From Eximiradius sp. (GTDB lineage: Bacteria; Bacteroidota; Ignavibacteria; Kapaibacteriales; UBA2268), in assembly GCA_937127445.1 (NCBI GenBank), contig CAKZLY010000029.1:1-32821 (forward strand): 32,821 nt of DNA, given 5' to 3'. Below the pieces are notes generated by a model. That model saw only the letters and a program-made list of their open reading frames with translations, was not told the DNA's origin and searched no databases. The position numbers were made by a program, and so were the translations under genes. Below are positions 1 to 8,475 of this stretch, piece by piece. How positions within the stretch are numbered: position 1 is the first letter of the stretch; the number at the start of each line of letters is the position of its first letter.

Positions 1-1333
1 CGCCTTGGTCAGTTAAGGTTACAGCTTTGTTGACAGTAACATTTTCGGAATAAGTGGTGTTATCTTGGAGTTGTATTGTTTCGCCAGCAGTAGTCGTTCC
101 AGCATCAATTGCTTTTTGAATAGTTTCGAAAGCAATATTGTCAGTTGTATTCAGCACGCTTGCGTTGGGGCAAGTGATGTCGGCTGAATATTGTCCACCT
201 TTGATTGATTGGAGCGTAACATTCATTGGCACGCCATTAGCGTCGGGAATTAATCCATTTATGCTGTAAATGTGTGATGCCCCAACAGGACCGATGCGGA
301 ATTTTTCGGTATTTGTTACTCTGTTATTAAATCTTAATGTTAATATGACTGTATTATCTCCAGCAGTATGGGAAACACCTGTAATAACAACTTTCGTAGA
401 AGCATCACCACCACTTGATGGAGCATAAACAGCAAAAGAGGATGTTGTTAAATTGCCTGTTCCATCATTGTTAGCATACACAGCTTGATCGAAAGTAAGA
501 GTAATATTGTAGAAGCCATAGTTAGGCGAAGATTGTTCAGTTAAACTTGGAGCGTCGCCAGCTAAGAATTTAGGAGGCATAGAAGTAGAAATAGTAAATG
601 TTTGAGTAACGTCCGTTGAAGTAACAGAACCAGCATAAGCACGAAGCTGAACTCGATAGTTGCCCGAACCGACTGCAATTGGCAGATAGACTTCCCAAGA
701 AGTAAGATTGCCAACATCTATATCGTTGTATTCAGAAAGAGTATTCCAACTTGAACCATGATAGTATTGAATATCAAGCTCATAGCCAGAAGCACCGGAG
801 ACGGAGTTCCAGTTAATTTGTGCAGTGTTATTGTTATCATCAACGATAACACTTGTGATAGTAGGAGCGGAAATTATAGCAGTAGTAGTAAACGAGCGAG
901 GGTTGTTGGTGCCGCTATTAGTACTAAATTGATAATTCCCGTGAGTTCCATTATATTCATATATACGGACATAGTATGTAGTACCAGCGGTTAAGCCACT
1001 TAAACTAATAGTCCTTCTTGAACCAGTAGTAAAGCCGATAACATAGTCGTTACTTGTACCAAGTTGAACACTATTGGACCAGCTACCACTTGTGGAACTA
1101 TAGTTTTGCGATGAATAGCTGGTAATAGTCTCCCAGCTGTTATCGGTACTGATAACAACAAGACGGCCAACACCATTACCGTTAATCCAGGAGGCATTAG
1201 CGGTAGTGGTAGTAATACTTGAAAAGGCGACATAGCGCGCTTGCACCGAAGGAGCAGTTTGGGCAAAAGAGCCATCGACTGCTAAAAGCAGAAGTGCAAA
1301 AGCCGCTATAAAGCACGTTAGAAAACGTTTCAT
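1..1333 (-). CDS. Secreted multidomain protein, N-terminal part (fibronectin type III-like domains, start of beta-helix); runs off the left edge
   Basis: The minus-strand reading frame is open from an ATG at 1333 to the window edge, giving at least 444 residues; the C-terminus lies outside. Residues 1-24 form a classical signal peptide (MKRFLTCF, a leucine-rich core, then GSFA before Q). Next come a fibronectin type III-like module (about 30-145, with TYYVRIYEYNG), a second one (about 148-245, INWNSVSGASGYEL) and a third Ig-like segment starting near MPPKFLAGD. The last visible residues (ETIQKAIDAG, then SENVTVNKAVTL) are typical of the start of a right-handed parallel beta-helix. GGAG sits seven bases before the ATG. 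The residue make-up, rich in Ser, Thr, Asn and Gly, fits a large exported surface protein. Such proteins in this phylum often carry a type IX secretion signal at the C-terminus, which cannot be seen here. Exact function is unknown. Confidence 0.85.
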   Translation of the reverse strand, partial: MKRFLTCFIAAFALLLLAVDGSFAQTAPSVQARYVAFSSITTTTANASWINGNGVGRLVVISTDNSWETITSYSSQNYSSTSGSWSNSVQLGTSNDYVIGFTTGSRRTISLSGLTAGTTYYVRIYEYNGTHGNYQFSTNSGTNNPRSFTTTAIISAPTITSVIVDDNNNTAQINWNSVSGASGYELDIQYYHGSSWNTLSEYNDIDVGNLTSWEVYLPIAVGSGNYRVQLRAYAGSVTSTDVTQTFTISTSMPPKFLAGDAPSLTEQSSPNYGFYNITLTFDQAVYANNDGTGNLTTSSFAVYAPSSGGDASTKVVITGVSHTAGDNTVILTLRFNNRVTNTEKFRIGPVGASHIYSINGLIPDANGVPMNVTLQSIKGGQYSADITCPNASVLNTTDNIAFETIQKAIDAGTTTAGETIQLQDNTTYSENVTVNKAVTLTDQG

Positions 1334-1779
1334 AACGTTTCTCCTAAAATTGTGAATAAAACAAATTTATAACTGAACGATAAGAATCTCTTCAAACGAA
1401 GGATAATTCCTTTGTAAAATGAAAAGAATTTTATGAGAATAAAACAGTGAGTAATTTTATAAGAATATGAGTAAACAAAAATCAAAAAAAACCTCGTATA
1501 GTTTAACAATAGTAATTACACGATAATTCTAAAATAATATTTTAAAAATATCCCAGCAATAACCTCAAACCCCAATAATTAAAAAGTATAAGCAAAAAAT
1601 CAAGAATAAAAAACTATGCCAAAAAGAACAAAAATGAATAAAAATTAATTTTATTTTAATAAATTTAATTCCCTTTAACTTTGACTAAAACAAAGAACAA
1701 AATGTATCATAACATATAGTGTAAATTAAAAAAATAAAGTTAAAAAACAAATAAACAAGAAAAAAAAATCACCAAAAAA
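1334..1779. other. Gene-free AT-rich spacer, 446 bases
   Basis: No reading frame with coding character, no tRNA-like fold and no strong GC hairpin was seen on either strand. The stretch is dominated by A and T runs. The only recognisable element is the candidate promoter near its left end. The adjoining HPt gene ends at 1780 without an obvious intrinsic terminator. Confidence 0.6.
1362..1396 (-). promoter_or_regulatory. Candidate Bacteroidetes-type promoter for the secreted protein
   Basis: Reading the minus strand, TTTG (1396-1393) is followed after 23 bases by TAAATTTG (1369-1362), an exact match to the Bacteroidetes -7 consensus TAnnTTTG. The start codon lies 28 bases downstream of the -7 box. 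The spacer is a few bases longer than in the tRNA promoters of this window, so the upstream box is uncertain. Confidence 0.4.
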
Positions 1780-2091
1780 TTACTGAACGATACCTTTTTC
1801 AACTAAAAAGTTTCGCATCTCGACAAAAATATTGCGAATAGGTTCTTTTAGGGTACGGGCTTTGTCCCAATTACCTTCTTTAGCATAGCCCATCAGTTCG
1901 ATACCAAGATTGGCAATATCGTCGAGCCCGAACTGGAAGCACGACCCCTTGAGTGTATGGGCAAGGCGGTAGAGTTCTTGTGAGTTTTTTTCGTCGATAA
2001 ATTTTGAATATTGCTCGTCGATATCGGCGATCCAGGTATCGACAAATTCAGGGAGAAGTTCAAGAATAAAAGGATCATCTGGTAGTTTCAT
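1780..2091 (-). CDS. Orphan histidine phosphotransfer (HPt) domain protein
   Basis: This 103-residue protein is a single HPt four-helix domain. The phospho-accepting histidine is His45 in HTLKGS, followed by the usual FGLDDIANLGIELM helix. HPt proteins relay phosphate between a hybrid histidine kinase receiver domain and a second response regulator in the cytoplasm. No kinase or response regulator is nearby, so partners must be encoded elsewhere. The ATG at 2091 is preceded by GAGG at eight bases' spacing. The gene lies only 27 bases behind the 3' end of the RNase P RNA on the same strand, which leaves no obvious room for its own promoter. The family assignment is firm from the His motif and the length; the pathway is unknown. 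Confidence 0.88.
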   Translation of the reverse strand: MKLPDDPFILELLPEFVDTWIADIDEQYSKFIDEKNSQELYRLAHTLKGSCFQFGLDDIANLGIELMGYAKEGNWDKARTLKEPIRNIFVEMRNFLVEKGIVQ

Positions 2092-2118
2092 AAATCAACC
2101 TCATAAATAATAATAAAA

Positions 2119-2533
<415 letters not shown>

Positions 2534-2689
2534 AAGTAGTTTGACGAATAAATTAATTTCCAATTTTACTAAAATAAAAAATAGAAGATAAAATGTAAAA
2601 AATATGTACAAAAAAAATGCAGTGTATAATTTTTATCACACTATACGTTCAAAGAAAAATGAATTATCGTAAATAGCAAAATAATAAAA

Positions 2690-2717
2690 AAGAGGTTGTC
2701 CGGATGGACAACCTCTT
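2690..2717 (-). terminator. Intrinsic terminator after the acyl-CoA dehydrogenase gene
   Basis: A perfect 12-base stem (AAGAGGTTGTCC with its complement) closes a four-base loop. On the minus strand it is followed by a run of six T and further T-rich sequence. It lies about 20 bases beyond the stop codon of the gene ending at 2739. Confidence 0.9.
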
Positions 2718-2738
2718 GAACGTAGAAAGATGTATATC

Positions 2739-3881
2739 TCAGATAACACCATTTCGTTTGATAACATCGCGAGCGATAACTAATTTTTGGACTTCGGTGG
2801 TACCTTCGAAAATGCGATTGATGCGGGAATCGCGGTAGAAGCGTTCGACAGGGAGTTCGCGAGAGTAGCCCATACCGCCGTGAATTTGCATAGCGTAATC
2901 GACACATTTATCGAGAGCTTCACTGGCAACTAATTTAACCATAGCAGATTGGCGTGAAAGCATAGTACCTTTGTCATAGAGAGTAGCGGTACGATAAACA
3001 AGTGATTCGACTTGATAGATAAGAGTAGCCATTTCGGCAATCATAAATTGAACAGCCTGGAAGTTAGCGATAGGTTCACCGAATTGTTTTCTTTCTTTAG
3101 CATAGCGGACAGACATTTCGAGCAATTCTTTGCAAGCACCGAGACAAGCGGCACCAAGCCCCAGACGGCCGGCATCAAGGGTTTTCATAGCGATAAGGAA
3201 GCCTCGTCCTTCGTCGCCAATCATATTTTCGTGAGGGACGCGAACGTTATCGAAAGTAAGGGTAGAAGTTTTACTACCGCGAATACCCATTTTCTTTTCG
3301 GGAGCACCAGCAGAGAAGCCGGGCATGTCTTTTTCGACAACGAAAGCGGTGATACCGCGATTAGTGCGAGCGAATACAGAGAAAACATCAGCAAAAGGCC
3401 CGTTTGTAATCCACATTTTCTCGCCGTTAAGTATCCAATGGTCGCCGTCGCGTTCGGCGCGAGTGCTAACATCGAAAGCATCGGAACCAGCTTTGGATTC
3501 GGTAAGAGCGAAGGCAGCAATTTTCTCACCTTGAGCGCAAGGGACAACGTATTTTTGTTTGAGTTCTTCGCTGCCACCGATATACATAGCATTTGTACCG
3601 ATGGAGACGTGAGCGCCAATCATAGTAGCGGTGGAAAGGCAGGCACGCCCAATTTCTTCTTGAATGATGCAGTAGCCCATTTCGCCGAAACCGCTACCGC
3701 CGTATTCAATTGGGAATGGAGCGCCAAGAAGTCCGAGTTCGGCAATTTTTCTAATAATTTCTTCTGGGATTGCTTCTTCTTCGTCAATTTTAGCAGCAAT
3801 AGGCTTAAGTTCGTTTGTAGCAAAATCGCGAACCATATCGCGAAGCATTTTCTGTTCTTCTGTAAAAACTAATTCAAACAT
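2739..3881 (-). CDS. Acyl-CoA dehydrogenase
   Basis: This 380-residue protein is full length for the short/medium-chain acyl-CoA dehydrogenase family, flavoenzymes that oxidise acyl-CoA to trans-2-enoyl-CoA and pass electrons to electron-transfer flavoprotein. Seen in order: the helical N-terminal domain, family signature 1 (ALTESKAGSD, residues 125-134), the FAD-contacting MWITNG beta-domain strand, and the C-terminal QIHGGMGY and RDSRINRIFEGTTEVQ segments. Glu359 in FEGT is at the usual catalytic-base position of short/medium-chain enzymes. AGGA lies seven bases before the ATG. The gene follows the SDR gene by 44 bases on the same strand and ends at a strong terminator, so the two probably form one operon. 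Chain length or branched-chain specificity (a BCD- or ACADS-like substrate) cannot be told from the sequence. Confidence 0.95.
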   Translation of the reverse strand: MFELVFTEEQKMLRDMVRDFATNELKPIAAKIDEEEAIPEEIIRKIAELGLLGAPFPIEYGGSGFGEMGYCIIQEEIGRACLSTATMIGAHVSIGTNAMYIGGSEELKQKYVVPCAQGEKIAAFALTESKAGSDAFDVSTRAERDGDHWILNGEKMWITNGPFADVFSVFARTNRGITAFVVEKDMPGFSAGAPEKKMGIRGSKTSTLTFDNVRVPHENMIGDEGRGFLIAMKTLDAGRLGLGAACLGACKELLEMSVRYAKERKQFGEPIANFQAVQFMIAEMATLIYQVESLVYRTATLYDKGTMLSRQSAMVKLVASEALDKCVDYAMQIHGGMGYSRELPVERFYRDSRINRIFEGTTEVQKLVIARDVIKRNGVI

Positions 3882-3925
3882 AGAATTCCTTCAATTATTA
3901 ATAAATAAAGAACAATATCATAGAA

Positions 3926-4738
3926 TTAGGTAGTTTCGATAAAGTTAAGAATATTTTCACCGCCATCGACACCGATAGTTTGCCCTGTGATCCAGTAAAA
4001 TTTTTCGTCAATCAGAAGGGAAATAGCTTGGGCAACATCTTCGGGGACAGTATTGCGGTTAAATGGATTATGCTGCTTAGCGTGTTGGAGCATTTTAGCA
4101 AAGCCGGGGATTTTTTGAGCAGCAGGTGTATCAGTAAGCCCAGCGAGAATTGCATTGGCAGTAATTTTATAAGGAGCAAGTTCGACGGCAATTTGACGGA
4201 CATAAGCTTCGAGAGCTGCTTTGGCAGCGGAAACAGCACCATAGTTAGCCATAGCACGTTGAGAGCCGATACTTGTGAGCCCGAAGATACGGGAATTTTC
4301 GGCAAGGAGCTTAGCTTTGAATAAATCTTGTGTCCAATAGACTAGGCTATTAGCCATAACATCCATAGTCATTTCGATTTGGCGTTTGTTAAGCATTTCG
4401 CTGGAATTCCCCGAAAAGAACGGACCAATTGCACCGAACGCGAGGGAGTGGATTAAAACACGAAGGACGTGGTTAGGGTTGTTTTCTTTGTCTTGCTTTA
4501 TAGCCTCGATAACCTCTTTTCGTTTAGCATCATCAGCGGCATTTACATTAAAAAATTTAGCTTTGATGTTTAGGTGTTCGAGACTGCGACGAAATTCTTC
4601 TGCTTTTTCTTTGTTAGAGCCCGTATCGAGATGAACACCATAGATGTTGTAACCGATTCGAGCAAGTTCGATAGCGCAAGCGCGACCGAAACCACTCGAA
4701 ACACCTAATATAATTGCATATAATTCTCTGTCGACCAT
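3926..4738 (-). CDS. SDR-family oxidoreductase resembling enoyl-[acyl-carrier-protein] reductase (FabI/FabL type)
   Basis: The 270-residue product has a Rossmann-type NAD(P)-binding start (GVSSGFG, residues 12-18). The Tyr166-x6-Lys173 spacing is typical of enoyl-ACP reductases rather than the Tyr-x3-Lys of ordinary SDRs. IHSLAFG (96-102) resembles the FabI segment VHSIAFA, and ITGQTIGVDGG near the end is the common SDR C-terminus. Enoyl-ACP reductases complete each round of fatty-acid elongation. The next gene is an acyl-CoA dehydrogenase, so a role in acyl-chain reduction or oxidation fits. A longer frame begins with TTG at 4765, but the ATG at 4738 is preceded by GGAG at six bases and starts at the usual distance from the glycine motif, so it was preferred. 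Whether it is the cell's main enoyl reductase or a divergent relative is uncertain. Confidence 0.8.
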   Translation of the reverse strand: MVDRELYAIILGVSSGFGRACAIELARIGYNIYGVHLDTGSNKEKAEEFRRSLEHLNIKAKFFNVNAADDAKRKEVIEAIKQDKENNPNHVLRVLIHSLAFGAIGPFFSGNSSEMLNKRQIEMTMDVMANSLVYWTQDLFKAKLLAENSRIFGLTSIGSQRAMANYGAVSAAKAALEAYVRQIAVELAPYKITANAILAGLTDTPAAQKIPGFAKMLQHAKQHNPFNRNTVPEDVAQAISLLIDEKFYWITGQTIGVDGGENILNFIETT

Positions 4739-4858
4739 TTTCTTCTCCAAAAAATAAATTGCCAATTTAAATTATTTAGAAATATAAAATTACGAAATTT
4801 TTAGATAAAAAAAACAAAATGAGCTGATTATAGAATTCTCAGTAAAGATGAAAATTTG

Positions 4859-4866
4859 TACTTTTG
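4859..4866 (+). promoter_or_regulatory. Candidate -7 box upstream of the BFN/UVR gene
   Basis: TACTTTTG is an exact match to TAnnTTTG and lies 72 bases before the ATG at 4939. Twenty bases upstream there is TTC rather than TTG, so the -33 element is only partly matched. Confidence 0.4.
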
Positions 4867-4938
4867 TAAGTTGAATAACAATAATTATGAAATAATTGTG
4901 TCAATTTAAAAAAAGAAGAAAGATAGATAAGGATAAAA

Positions 4939-5553
4939 ATGGAAAAAGTTCAATTAGTAGTATTGGGATTGTCTGCCTCGCCGGCTGCGAGCAATGCATA
5001 CGCCTTGATATTAAAGGAAGTTGATGGGGAGCGTCGTTTACCAATCATCATTGGAGCATTCGAAGCACAAGCAATAGCGCTGGAAATGGAAGGAGTAACG
5101 CCGCCACGACCGATGACGCATGATTTAATTAAGAATATTCTAGATCAATTAGGTGCTACTTTGACAGAAGTAATAATTTCGGATATTATCGAGGGAACTT
5201 TTTATGCGAAGCTTGTATTTGAAGATTTAGGGATAGAGATAGATTCGCGTCCAAGCGATGCAATTGCGATAGCGGTTCGGATGGGATGCCCAATATATGT
5301 GAATGCAGAAGTATTGCAAGAGACGGGAGTGAGCCCTCAAGGCGAAGAAAAAGAAGAGGTTGCAGATGAAGATTATGATGAATTTGAAATGCTAAAGAAA
5401 TCTGAGAAGATGCAGCAAACCCAACAGCCGCAACAACCAAAAAGCCGTATTGATATATTGCAAGAGCAATTAGAGAAAGCAATAAAAGATGAAGATTACG
5501 AGACAGCTGCAAAAATACGAGATGAATTAAAAAAAATGTTAGAAAGCTCATAA
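4939..5553 (+). CDS. Bifunctional nuclease (BFN, DUF151) domain protein with C-terminal UVR motif
   Basis: Residues 1 to about 135 form the BFN/DUF151 domain: LVVLGLSASPAASNAYALIL, LPIIIGAFEAQAIALEMEG, PRPMTHDL, and SRPSDAIAIAVRMGCPIYV. After a Gln- and acid-rich linker (about 136-165) comes a UVR motif (LEKAIKDEDYETAAKIRDEL), the helical hairpin UvrB and UvrC use to contact each other. Plant and bacterial members of the BFN family have been reported to have RNase and DNase activity, and the UVR motif suggests protein contact in a nucleic-acid context. The length of 204 residues is normal for the BFN-UVR form common in this phylum. There is no good Shine-Dalgarno beyond an AAGGA-like stretch. 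It stands alone on the plus strand, divergent from the SDR gene. The physiological substrate is unknown. Confidence 0.9.
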   Translation: MEKVQLVVLGLSASPAASNAYALILKEVDGERRLPIIIGAFEAQAIALEMEGVTPPRPMTHDLIKNILDQLGATLTEVIISDIIEGTFYAKLVFEDLGIEIDSRPSDAIAIAVRMGCPIYVNAEVLQETGVSPQGEEKEEVADEDYDEFEMLKKSEKMQQTQQPQQPKSRIDILQEQLEKAIKDEDYETAAKIRDELKKMLESS

Positions 5554-5559
5554 AATTAT

Positions 5560-5590
5560 TTGTTTATTATAAGAAGAATATTTAATTTTG
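5560..5590 (+). promoter_or_regulatory. Bacteroidetes-type promoter of tRNA-Met
   Basis: TTG (5560-5562), a 20-base spacer, then TAATTTTG (5583-5590), an exact TAnnTTTG match. The mature tRNA begins 15 bases later. The arrangement is the same in sequence and spacing as the promoter of tRNA-His in this window. Confidence 0.72.
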
Positions 5591-5604
5591 TAGTCTAAAT
5601 TTGA

Positions 5605-5678
5605 GCCGGGGTAGCTCAGGTGGTTAGAGCAACGGAATCATAATCCGTGTGTCGGGGGTTCAAATCCCTCTCCCGGTA
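5605..5678 (+). tRNA. tRNA-Met (anticodon CAT), elongator type
   Basis: The 74-base gene folds into a full cloverleaf: acceptor GCCGGGG with TCCCGGT (G1-U72 and G7-U66 wobbles), D stem GCTC/GAGC, anticodon stem ACGGA/TCCGT with loop ATCATAA, variable loop GTGTC, T stem GGGGG/CCCTC around TTCAAAT, and discriminator A73. The anticodon is CAT at 5639-5641. The anticodon stem lacks the three G-C pairs of initiator tRNA, so it is not the initiator. A lysidine-modified Ile2 identity cannot be fully excluded, but the G1-U72 pair and T-arm resemble bacterial elongator tRNA-Met. The 3' CCA is not encoded (CAA follows). Confidence 0.93.
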
Positions 5679-5684
5679 CAAGAG

Positions 5685-5713
5685 AAAGAGGCCAACGAAA
5701 GGTCTCTTTTTTT
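5685..5713 (+). terminator. Intrinsic terminator behind tRNA-Met
   Basis: AAAGAGGCC (5685-5693) pairs with GGTCTCTTT (5701-5709) across a seven-base loop and is followed directly by more T. It begins seven bases after the tRNA end. Confidence 0.85.
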
Positions 5714-5762
5714 ATATACATTGAGTTGATTTTTTTATTTTTTTTCTGTTGCATACTTTTAG

Positions 5763-5770
5763 TAACTTTG
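5763..5770 (+). promoter_or_regulatory. Candidate -7 box for the DUF5916 gene
   Basis: TAACTTTG matches TAnnTTTG exactly and lies 47 bases before the chosen GTG start. No TTG is present at the usual 20-base spacing, so the promoter is tentative. Its position downstream of the TTG at 5749 argues against that codon as the start. Confidence 0.35.
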
Positions 5771-5817
5771 ATGTTACATTAAACGTTATAGAACTTATTA
5801 ACAAATTAAGAGGCATT

Positions 5818-8406
5818 GTGCGATTATTATTGATAATACTAAGTTTGACATTAACAGTAGAATTTGTATTCCCGGCGGAAAAAGTGGCGATTGCCAGAAA
5901 AAGAGTAGGGGAAATTCATATAGATGGTAAGTTAGTGGAAGAGGATTGGCGCGAAGCAATGCCAATTTCCGATTTTACAACCAAGGATCCGGTGGAGGGT
6001 GGTGCTCCGAGCGAGAGAGTAGAGGTGAGATTTCTCTACGATGAGAGTTATTTATATATCGGGGCAAGAATGGAGCGAAAAAATCCCGAAAAGATACAGG
6101 CGTATGTTTCCCGAAGAGATAATATGAGCAATTCTGAGAGAATAATAATAATATTAGATACATATAATAATAAGCAAACAGCTGTAAGCTTTGCTGTAAC
6201 TGCAACAGGAGTAAGAGCAGATTACTACCACGGAACAGACAACGAGGGCGACCGAGATTATAATTTCAATCCAGTGTGGGAGGCTCGGACGAATATAGAT
6301 AGTCTTGGCTGGACTGCGGAATATGCAATACCGTTTAGTCAGCTAAGGTTTCCTGATATCGATACTCTCGTTTTTGGCTTGAACATAAATCAATACACAC
6401 CGACGACACAAGAAGACATCTATTGGGTAATGATACCGAAAAATGAATCAGGTTGGGCTTCACGTTTTGGGAAGCTTGTAGGGATTGAAGGTATTCGTAG
6501 AACACGGAGGATTGAAATATTACCATATATAAGCACAACATTAGAGAGAAACCCGTATATATCGAGCAACCATCCATATATTAACGAGTGGGATTGGAAA
6601 AAATCGGTTGGTGTTGATTTAAAAATGGGGTTTGGACCAAATTTAACGCTTGATGCGACGATAAATCCAGATTTTGGGCAGGTGGAAGCAGACCCATCGG
6701 TAGTAAATTTAACAGAATTTGAGATTTATTACGATGAAAAGAGACCATTTTTTATTGAAGGAGATAAATTATTTAAAAATACAAATGTTGAATATTATTA
6801 TTCCAGGCGGATAGGAGCACCACCCACATATAAACTTTATTCACAATATTCATATAATCCACTATTTTCTACGATACTTGGGGCGACAAAAATCACCGGA
6901 CGTTCGTCTGATGGATGGTCTTTTGCTGCACTTACGGCATTCGTCGACAAAGAATATGCAAAAGATTATGATACATTATTGCAAAAGAAGTTGCAAACGG
7001 TTGTTTCTCCTTATTCATTATATAGCGTAGTGCGATGTCAAAAAGAGTTGGACGGTTCGGGGTCGTTTTTTGGATCTATTCTGACAGCAGTGAACCGTCA
7101 AAATAATGAGAAACAACTGCACCAATACTATAATGATGCTGCGTATTCTGGTGGAACAGACTGGAATATATATTTATTCGATAAAACTTATTCATTTTAT
7201 GGTAATATCGGATTTTCGGCAATAAATGGCACGAAAGAAAGAATAACTTTTATACAAAAGAGTATAACACAAAACTTTCAAAGACCTGATGCAAAACATT
7301 TATCAGTAGATACTAATGCACGCTGGCTTATGGGGTTACTGGGAAGAGTAGGATTTAAGAAAATAGCGGGTAAGCACTGGATTTGGACTGCTGAGTACTA
7401 CACAGAAACTCCCGGATTGAATTTCAACGATTTTGGTAAATTACAGCATGCAGATGAACATAAATTCTATTATGGAATAACATATCGAGAAAACAAGCCA
7501 GGTAATTATTTATATTCGTATTATTTGAATGCATATTCAAGCTACATAATGAATTGGGATTATGAAAAAATACAACATACTATTGGAATGTCTTATGGAG
7601 TTACTTTTTTGAATAAATATTCTGTTTCAGGCGGATTCTACTATCTACCACATTATTATAGTGATACGAAAACGCGAGGCGGAATGATGGTGGGGCTTGC
7701 ACCATCATATAATTTTTACAGTAGTTTTAGTAGCGATTGGTCCCAACCAATGCAGTTTAGTGTTAATTACAACTATTCCTGGGCACTTGATAATACGAAC
7801 TATTCAAGTATTGAAACAGCTTTGTATCATAATTTTGATAGGAGTAAAATAAGTTTTGGAATTTCTTATGCGAACGAAACTGATCCCAAAATATACTTAG
7901 GTTCTCGTGCGAATAATAATCCAACGACTTATTATAAACGCTATATTTTTGGTGAAATCAAACAAAACACATTATCAACATCATTGAGATTTAATTATGC
8001 TATTTCCCCAGATTTCACATTAGAATCATATTTTGCACCATATTTTACGAATGGGAAATATCTATCGTTCGGAGAAGTTCAGAATAGAAAAAATTATACA
8101 TTAAAAGTATATGGGAAATATCCTGGAACAACGATAGAAGATAATAAGAATTATTATATTATTTCTGACGGCGAAGAAACATTTAATCTTTCGAAGCAGG
8201 ATTTCTTTTTTCAATCATTTCGTTCGAGCATAGTTATAAGATGGGAATTCTTACCTGGCTCTCAGTTTTATTTAGTCTGGCAGGTAAATGATGCAAAATA
8301 CGATAAATATAGGGAAATAAATCTGAACGATTTTTCTGATTTATTAGGAAGAAAATCTCTTCATTCTTTTATGATGAAAATTTCATATTGGTTTGCAAGA
8401 GTTTAA
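5818..8406 (+). CDS. DUF5916 outer-membrane beta-barrel protein with N-terminal CBM9-like domain
   Basis: The 862-residue product starts with a signal peptide (RLLLIILSLTLTVEFVFPA). A domain resembling carbohydrate-binding family 9 follows (about 30-215: GEIHIDGKLVEEDW, VRFLYDESYLYIGARM, and the WEARTNIDSLGWTAEYAIPF strand pair). The rest (about 250-862) is rich in alternating aromatic and polar strands, matching the DUF5916 family of predicted outer-membrane barrels (DATINPDFGQVEADPSVVNL, YYDEKRPFFIEG). The substrate is not known; binding of a saccharide or other ligand at the surface is inferred from the family. The frame opens earlier at a TTG (5749), but GTG at 5818 has AGAGG four bases upstream and places the signal peptide at the N-terminus, so it was chosen. 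It is a single gene between tRNA-Met and serS. Confidence 0.88.
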   Translation: MRLLLIILSLTLTVEFVFPAEKVAIARKRVGEIHIDGKLVEEDWREAMPISDFTTKDPVEGGAPSERVEVRFLYDESYLYIGARMERKNPEKIQAYVSRRDNMSNSERIIIILDTYNNKQTAVSFAVTATGVRADYYHGTDNEGDRDYNFNPVWEARTNIDSLGWTAEYAIPFSQLRFPDIDTLVFGLNINQYTPTTQEDIYWVMIPKNESGWASRFGKLVGIEGIRRTRRIEILPYISTTLERNPYISSNHPYINEWDWKKSVGVDLKMGFGPNLTLDATINPDFGQVEADPSVVNLTEFEIYYDEKRPFFIEGDKLFKNTNVEYYYSRRIGAPPTYKLYSQYSYNPLFSTILGATKITGRSSDGWSFAALTAFVDKEYAKDYDTLLQKKLQTVVSPYSLYSVVRCQKELDGSGSFFGSILTAVNRQNNEKQLHQYYNDAAYSGGTDWNIYLFDKTYSFYGNIGFSAINGTKERITFIQKSITQNFQRPDAKHLSVDTNARWLMGLLGRVGFKKIAGKHWIWTAEYYTETPGLNFNDFGKLQHADEHKFYYGITYRENKPGNYLYSYYLNAYSSYIMNWDYEKIQHTIGMSYGVTFLNKYSVSGGFYYLPHYYSDTKTRGGMMVGLAPSYNFYSSFSSDWSQPMQFSVNYNYSWALDNTNYSSIETALYHNFDRSKISFGISYANETDPKIYLGSRANNNPTTYYKRYIFGEIKQNTLSTSLRFNYAISPDFTLESYFAPYFTNGKYLSFGEVQNRKNYTLKVYGKYPGTTIEDNKNYYIISDGEETFNLSKQDFFFQSFRSSIVIRWEFLPGSQFYLVWQVNDAKYDKYREINLNDFSDLLGRKSLHSFMMKISYWFARV

Positions 8407-8437
8407 TAAAAAAACAATCAAGTAAGAAAAAATTATA

Positions 8438-8445
8438 TAATTTTG
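8438..8445 (+). promoter_or_regulatory. Candidate -7 box for serS
   Basis: TAATTTTG, identical to the -7 boxes of both tRNA genes here, lies 30 bases before the serS ATG. There is no TTG at the expected -33 spacing. Confidence 0.38.
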
Positions 8446-8475
8446 TATTAAGTGTTTAACAAAAATTAGAAAAAA

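Noticed and set aside
1334-1779. Small RNA or small gene in the long AT-rich spacer
   Set aside because: No hairpin with a T run, no frame with coding character and no conserved motif beyond a promoter-like box at its left end.
1371-1792. Shared 11-base sequence ACTGAACGATA at about 1372 and 1783
   Set aside because: Two short copies in AT-rich sequence, one of them inside the end of the HPt gene; no sign of a direct-repeat element or integration site.
3012-3872. 286-codon plus-strand open frame
   Set aside because: It is antisense to the acyl-CoA dehydrogenase, which is clearly the coding strand; the frame is a codon-usage shadow with no family motif.
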